Below, piece by piece: positions 60,544 through 64,000 of a stretch of DNA of 64,000 bases. The notes under the pieces are model-generated. The model had not been told where the DNA came from, did no database searches, and was given only the letters and a program-made list of their open reading frames with translations. The stretch is from Clostridia bacterium (lineage in GTDB: Bacteria; Bacillota; Clostridia; Peptostreptococcales; Anaerovoracaceae), in NCBI GenBank assembly GCA_902363595.1, contig CABJAP010000002.1, positions 1 through 64,000 on the forward strand. The letters run 5' to 3'. The position numbers and the translations under genes were made by a program. Position 1 is the stretch's first letter. Each line of letters starts with the position of its first letter.

Positions 60544-61287
60544 ATGGAACAAAGAGAATTTTTTGAATATCTAAAAGCTCGTTTTGAACAAGTGTTAGAG
60601 AAATATGAGCTGAAATCAGAAACCATTGTCATCCGTTCAAAAGCCTTGTCTCCGCTGGAGGCAATCGGTAAAACCCAAAGAAAAGATTATCCGATCCTGA
60701 CAGGAAAGGAGATTATGCTGGAGGCTGACTATAAAGGCGCCAAAGGACAGGCCTTCACCGATGCTCCGGCACAGTTTCAAGGGTCTTTGAAAGAGATTCT
60801 GAGTCTGGGGCTGGCTGATGATTCCCACGCAAGAGGACTGTTCATCGCTGCAATGAATGCAGTGATGCGTTATTTGGGACTTGCAGAAAAGACGGTCCAT
60901 TGTAAAGAACAGGAACCGGAGGAATGTGCAAAGCAGGCTGCATGTTATATAAAAGAGCATTACGGAACTCCCAAGATCGCACTGGTGGGATATCAGCCGG
61001 CCCTTTTGGAAAATCTGTCAAAGGAATATCCGCTTAAAGTGCTGGATTTGAATCCGGAGAATATCGGGCAGCTGCGTTACGGGGTAATGGTGGAGCATGG
61101 AGTTGAGGACTTTCAGGCGGTTGTAAAAGATTGGGCGGAACTGGTACTTTGCACAGGCAGCACCCTTTGCAATGGTACGATCCTGAACTTTTTGAATTTG
61201 GATAAAGAAGTGCTTTTTTTCGGCACGACCCTGGCCGGTGCGGCTGAGCTTTTAGGCTGCAAGCGGATGTGCTTTTGTGCGAAGTAG
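60544..61287 (+). CDS. DUF364 (heavy-metal chelation) family protein
   Basis: A 247-residue cytoplasmic protein. The C-terminal half matches DUF364, a putative heavy-metal chelation domain (KIALVGYQPALLENLSKEYP, then ELVLCTGSTLCNGTILNFL, and VLFFGTTLAGAAELLG). The N-terminal half fits its usual DUF4213 partner domain. AAAGGAG precedes the ATG, which is one base after the modC stop. It is the fourth gene of the modABC operon, suggesting a role in handling the imported oxyanion or a metal partner. Function unproven. Confidence 0.82.
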   Translation: MEQREFFEYLKARFEQVLEKYELKSETIVIRSKALSPLEAIGKTQRKDYPILTGKEIMLEADYKGAKGQAFTDAPAQFQGSLKEILSLGLADDSHARGLFIAAMNAVMRYLGLAEKTVHCKEQEPEECAKQAACYIKEHYGTPKIALVGYQPALLENLSKEYPLKVLDLNPENIGQLRYGVMVEHGVEDFQAVVKDWAELVLCTGSTLCNGTILNFLNLDKEVLFFGTTLAGAAELLGCKRMCFCAK

Positions 61288-61450
61288 GGTGATGGGGACT
61301 GCTTCTTGGCGGGCCAGAAGTTTACCGCGGGTTCTCGGTTTTGGCCGATTGGGGCCGCCAGGCCCAAGGAGCTTTTGCTGCTGTAGAGCAGAGTATCGGT
61401 ATTTAAATAAAACGGCTTCGTTTTTAATACTCTTTCTAAAAACCAATTAA

Positions 61451-61500
61451 AAAAGTATCAGAATCCAATGATTTAAAGATGGATCCTGATACTTTTATCT
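61451..61500. terminator. Bidirectional terminator between mod operon and SEC-C gene
   Basis: AAAAGTATCAGAATCCA pairs with TGGATCCTGATACTTTT (17 positions, one mismatch, 12-nt loop), with A and T runs on both sides. The flanking 61288-61450 and 61500-61648 stretches show no gene. Confidence 0.85.
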
Positions 61501-61648
61501 GCGCAGAGCCCTAAGCAGGTGCATAAAAGGCTGAAAACTATCAAAGTCAAACGATTTTCTCAGCTATTTTGATAACAGCTGCTTCTAGCAGGGCACTCCC
61601 CTCTTGGAGTGGGAGATCCGGGAAAAAGACCGGCATTTCTTATGGCCG

Positions 61649-62143
61649 TTATCTTCCGCAGCACTTCTTATACTTTTTGCCGCTTCCGCAGGGGCATGGG
61701 TCGTTGCGGCCGATTTTTTCACCTTTTACAACGGTCTTTGATTTTTTATATGCCTTAACAATTTCCTGCCGTTTTTCTTCTGACAAGAGCTTTTCCCACT
61801 GAGGCAGACCATACAAATAATCGGCGTCAGCTGCCAGCATATTATAGTAAAGCTTTTCCAGATCAATGTCCAGTTCCACCTGAGAATCTTCGCCGTAGTT
61901 CTCAAAATCGTTGCCCTTACGAAGGCTGGAATTGATTCCGTCTAAAAATCCCATGAAGATAACTGGACGAACCTGATACTTGTCCGCAAGTTCTTTAAGT
62001 GGAGCGGATATTTTTTCCCCAGGGTTGTCCAACAGATCACTGTAAATCTTTGTTTCCGCCTCACTGTATTCTGTCCAAAAATCTTTGAATGAGGCATCTG
62101 TCTGATTCTCAATCAGATCGCGCCATTGTTCGTACAAAGTCAT
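61649..62143 (-). CDS. SEC-C metal-binding domain protein
   Basis: A 164-residue protein. Residues 1-140 are helical and unrecognised. The C terminus is a classical SEC-C zinc motif, [19 protein letters not shown]. That motif in SecA binds zinc and contacts SecB or ribosomes; here it suggests a ribosome- or protein-associated role. It begins 7 bp after homoserine dehydrogenase on the same strand, so the two are one transcript. Function unknown. Confidence 0.85.
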   Translation of the reverse strand: MTLYEQWRDLIENQTDASFKDFWTEYSEAETKIYSDLLDNPGEKISAPLKELADKYQVRPVIFMGFLDGINSSLRKGNDFENYGEDSQVELDIDLEKLYYNMLAADADYLYGLPQWEKLLSEEKRQEIVKAYKKSKTVVKGEKIGRNDPCPCGSGKKYKKCCGR

Positions 62144-62150
62144 GTTCCTG

Positions 62151-63122
62151 TTACCTCCCGCATAATTTTGCTATTTCCAGCACATCGCCCATCACAGCAC
62201 TGCCGGTTGGCAGCGGGCCGGCGCCTTTTCCATAAAACATCAGCTCGTCCACCGCGTTTCCGCGTACAAAGACAGCATTGAATTCATTATTGATCGTTGC
62301 CAGAGGATGTGAATTGGGGATGCGTGTAGGTTTAACGCTGTATTCCAAACCATTTTCTGTTTTTTTAGCAGAAGCAATCAGCTTGATTTTGCAGCCGTTG
62401 ACTGCAGCGTCGGTAATATCGGCTCTGGTAATGTCGGTGATGCCGGTAGTTGGTATATCTTCTGGTGCGACATAGGTATCGAAAGCAAGTGCCATCAAAA
62501 TCGACAGCTTGTTAGCCACATCGATGCCTTCCACGTCAGCCGTGGGATCGGCTTCGGCAAAGCCTTTTTCTTGGGCCTTTTTCAGCACATCGCCATAGGG
62601 CAGTCCGTATTCGGTCATCTGTGTCAGAATATAGTTGGTCGTCCCGTTGAGAATACCAAGGATTTCCTCGAACTGATTGGAACGGAGCACAGTGGTGATG
62701 GCGTTGAGAATCGGGATACCGCCTCCCACACTGGCTTCAAATCGGAAGTCCACATGGTTTTCTTTAGCTGTTTTCATCAAGCGGTCAAAGTTAGCCGCTA
62801 CAGCCGCCTTGTTGGCCGTAACCACATGCTTGCCGTTTTTCATTGCGGAAAGCATGAAGGTGGATGCAGGCTCAATACCACCCAGGAGTTCGATGACGAT
62901 ATCTATTTCAGGATCCTGGAAAATCGAATCCGGGTCCTGCGTGAACTGTTCCGGTACAACCGTTATGTCGCGCTTGCGATCCACATCCCGCTCTAGGATT
63001 TTGGTAATTTCAATTTTGCATTCAGCAGCAGCTTCAATCTGCGCTTTATTCATTTCTAAGGTTTTATATGTGCCGGTTCCAATGTTGCCCAGACCCAGCA
63101 AACCAACCTTTACTATTTTCAT
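62151..63122 (-). CDS. hom: Homoserine dehydrogenase lacking the ACT domain
   Basis: A 323-residue NAD(P)-dependent oxidoreductase making homoserine from aspartate semialdehyde. The N-terminal [17 protein letters not shown] binds the cofactor; [12 protein letters not shown] has the catalytic Lys; [11 protein letters not shown] and [19 protein letters not shown] are family signatures. Usual Gram-positive enzymes are about 430 residues with a C-terminal ACT domain. This one stops right after the catalytic core ([14 protein letters not shown]), with no ACT sequence in other frames. Threonine feedback may therefore be absent. AGGAGG precedes the ATG. Confidence 0.92.
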   Translation of the reverse strand: MKIVKVGLLGLGNIGTGTYKTLEMNKAQIEAAAECKIEITKILERDVDRKRDITVVPEQFTQDPDSIFQDPEIDIVIELLGGIEPASTFMLSAMKNGKHVVTANKAAVAANFDRLMKTAKENHVDFRFEASVGGGIPILNAITTVLRSNQFEEILGILNGTTNYILTQMTEYGLPYGDVLKKAQEKGFAEADPTADVEGIDVANKLSILMALAFDTYVAPEDIPTTGITDITRADITDAAVNGCKIKLIASAKKTENGLEYSVKPTRIPNSHPLATINNEFNAVFVRGNAVDELMFYGKGAGPLPTGSAVMGDVLEIAKLCGR

Positions 63123-63298
63123 TCAGAATACCTCCTACGATCTCAAAATGCATTGACTAAAATTATATAACAAAAAAGACGATTTGTCTTTAGAAAATTA
63201 GAAATTTTTGCGATTGGTTACAAAGTCATTGACTTTTATCAATCGAGCCGCCACAATGAAAGGAGTTGCGCATAAAAATCTTGAATAGGAGGAACAAT

Positions 63299-63769
63299 AT
63301 GGCAATACACATCGTTCTGGTAGAACCGGAAATCCCGCCTAATACGGGAAACATCGCCAGGTCCTGTGCGGCGACGGGCAGTGTGCTGCACCTGGTAAAG
63401 CCGCTGGGGTTTCCCATTGATGATAAAAGCTTAAAACGGGCAGGACTGGATTACTGGCCTTTCGTAACCCTGAAAGTCCATGAGAGCCTGCAGGTGTTTT
63501 TAGACACATATAAAGGAAGGAATATGTACTTGGCTACCACCAAAGGCCCTAATCTTTATACAGAGGTGGAATACCAGGATGAGGATATGATCCTGTTTGG
63601 AAAAGAGACGGCAGGACTGCCGCGGGATTTTATCAAAGCCAATGAATCCCGGGCCATACGTATACCTATGAGTGAAGACACTAGACTGCGATCCTTTAAC
63701 CTCTCCAACTCAGCGAACATCATCCTATTTGAAGCACTGAGGCAATTAGGTTTTCCTAATTTAAGCTAA
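63299..63769 (+). CDS. trmL: tRNA (cytidine(34)-2'-O)-methyltransferase TrmL
   Basis: A 156-residue SPOUT methyltransferase that modifies the wobble base of tRNA-Leu. Signatures are IVLVEPEIPPNTGNIARSCA, LFGKETAGLPRDF and RIPMSEDTRLRSFNLSNSAN, the knotted SAM site. ATG 63299 has AGGAGG upstream; an in-frame ATG at 63266 is not supported. Size is typical. It is divergent from hom. Confidence 0.95.
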   Translation: MAIHIVLVEPEIPPNTGNIARSCAATGSVLHLVKPLGFPIDDKSLKRAGLDYWPFVTLKVHESLQVFLDTYKGRNMYLATTKGPNLYTEVEYQDEDMILFGKETAGLPRDFIKANESRAIRIPMSEDTRLRSFNLSNSANIILFEALRQLGFPNLS

Positions 63770-63797
63770 AAGCTCTAGAAAAAAAACGTGGTTATGG

Positions 63798-63803
63798 TAT
63801 AAT
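63798..63803 (+). promoter_or_regulatory. Extended -10 of rpoN
   Basis: TGG-TATAAT (TG at 63795-63796) gives an extended -10 about 60 bp before the rpoN start. There is no good -35, which extended -10 promoters tolerate. Confidence 0.5.
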
Positions 63804-63861
63804 TATTGCGTAAGTGTTGTGAAAAATAAAGTGAATTTCTTGATTTGACAGAGGTGTATGA

Positions 63862-64000
63862 ATGAGCATGAGACTTGGATATGATCTGACAATTGAACAA
63901 ACACAAAAACTGGTGATGACCCCTGAATTGATTCAGGCAATTCAAATTCTGCAGTTCAACACCCAGGAGTTGGATTCGTATGTGCAGGAACAATTGCTGA
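63862..64000 (+). CDS. rpoN: RNA polymerase sigma-54 factor (N-terminal part)
   Basis: The window ends inside this gene; 46 residues are visible. They match sigma-54 region I, which contacts activators: LTIEQTQKLVMTPELIQAIQ, then ILQFNTQELDSYVQEQL. GAGGTG lies 5 bp before ATG 63862; ATG 63868 is possible. It supplies the sigma factor needed by the activator at 42893 and the -24/-12 promoter at 42701. Confidence 0.9.
   Translation, partial: MSMRLGYDLTIEQTQKLVMTPELIQAIQILQFNTQELDSYVQEQLL

Noticed and set aside
63123-63298. Possible threonine/methionine riboswitch or T-box before hom
   Set aside because: No T-box motif or SAM-type structure is seen; only a small AAAGAC/GTCTTT hairpin and a TATAAT on the minus strand.

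Overview
The window looks like a chromosome segment of an anaerobic Gram-positive bacterium of the class Clostridia. The evidence is strong AGGAGG-type ribosome binding sites, simple hairpin-plus-T terminators, a CIRCE heat-shock operator, a YtaF-type sporulation-associated membrane protein, an EFR1-type flavodoxin/ferredoxin protein, and many amino-acid, betaine and hydantoin catabolic genes with a sigma-54 system. A family such as Anaerovoracaceae is possible, but that is only a guess. GC content is moderate. No prophage, insertion sequence or CRISPR array was seen.

Layout. 1-1790: end of an rRNA operon (23S 3' end, 5S, tRNA-Glu), a YibE/F membrane protein and tRNA-Leu. 1872-2280: a decayed gene. 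2582-5676: LuxR regulator, nitrilase-family amidohydrolase and APC permease. 5732-9082: an agmatinase-family ureohydrolase and a second APC permease, each behind a promoter carrying the same 16-bp palindrome, with a TetR gene between them. 9466-15449: GDPD membrane protein, YiiX-like hydrolase, a DeoR-PfkB pair and GAPDH. 15530-19199: small membrane, redox, DNA-repair and coiled-coil genes. 19326-22905: a biotin operon (bioY-bioB-bioD-bioA) under a BirA box. 23063-30132: FmdE-like protein, two PH-domain membrane proteins, a TetR regulator, an MMPL exporter and a large exported heptad-repeat protein. 30206-39197: DUF3842, a surface repeat protein, clpB with CIRCE, and a SWIM/SNF2 helicase.

39407-44290 (minus strand) is a sigma-54 locus: a PAS-AAA-HTH activator, a near-perfect -24/-12 promoter, a YtcJ-type amidohydrolase and a CaiT-like BCCT transporter. 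The start of rpoN itself lies at the right end of the window (63862 onward). 44397-49662 (minus) holds aconitase, isocitrate dehydrogenase, a GntR regulator, NfeD and an SPFH protein. 50284-53398 (plus) holds DUF5685, a J-domain protein, a membrane protein and a diguanylate cyclase. 53548-56741 (minus) is a hydantoinase/dihydropyrimidinase with its NCS1 permease. 56922-64000 holds nth, a YbaK-type deacylase, modABC plus a DUF364 protein, an SEC-C protein, a short homoserine dehydrogenase, trmL and rpoN.

The most unusual observation is a roughly 85-90 bp structured element present twice in the same orientation: in the leader of the sigma-54-driven amidohydrolase (42584-42674) and between the NCS1 permease and the hydantoinase (55034-55124). 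Both copies keep a 9-bp outer stem, a CGGC-GAA-GCCG hairpin and a GGAAATAT(C) hairpin while the loops differ. It is either a cis-regulatory RNA or an interspersed repeat family. Other well-supported regulatory sites are the two TetR palindromes, the BirA box and the CIRCE element. A complex folded RNA immediately follows clpB.
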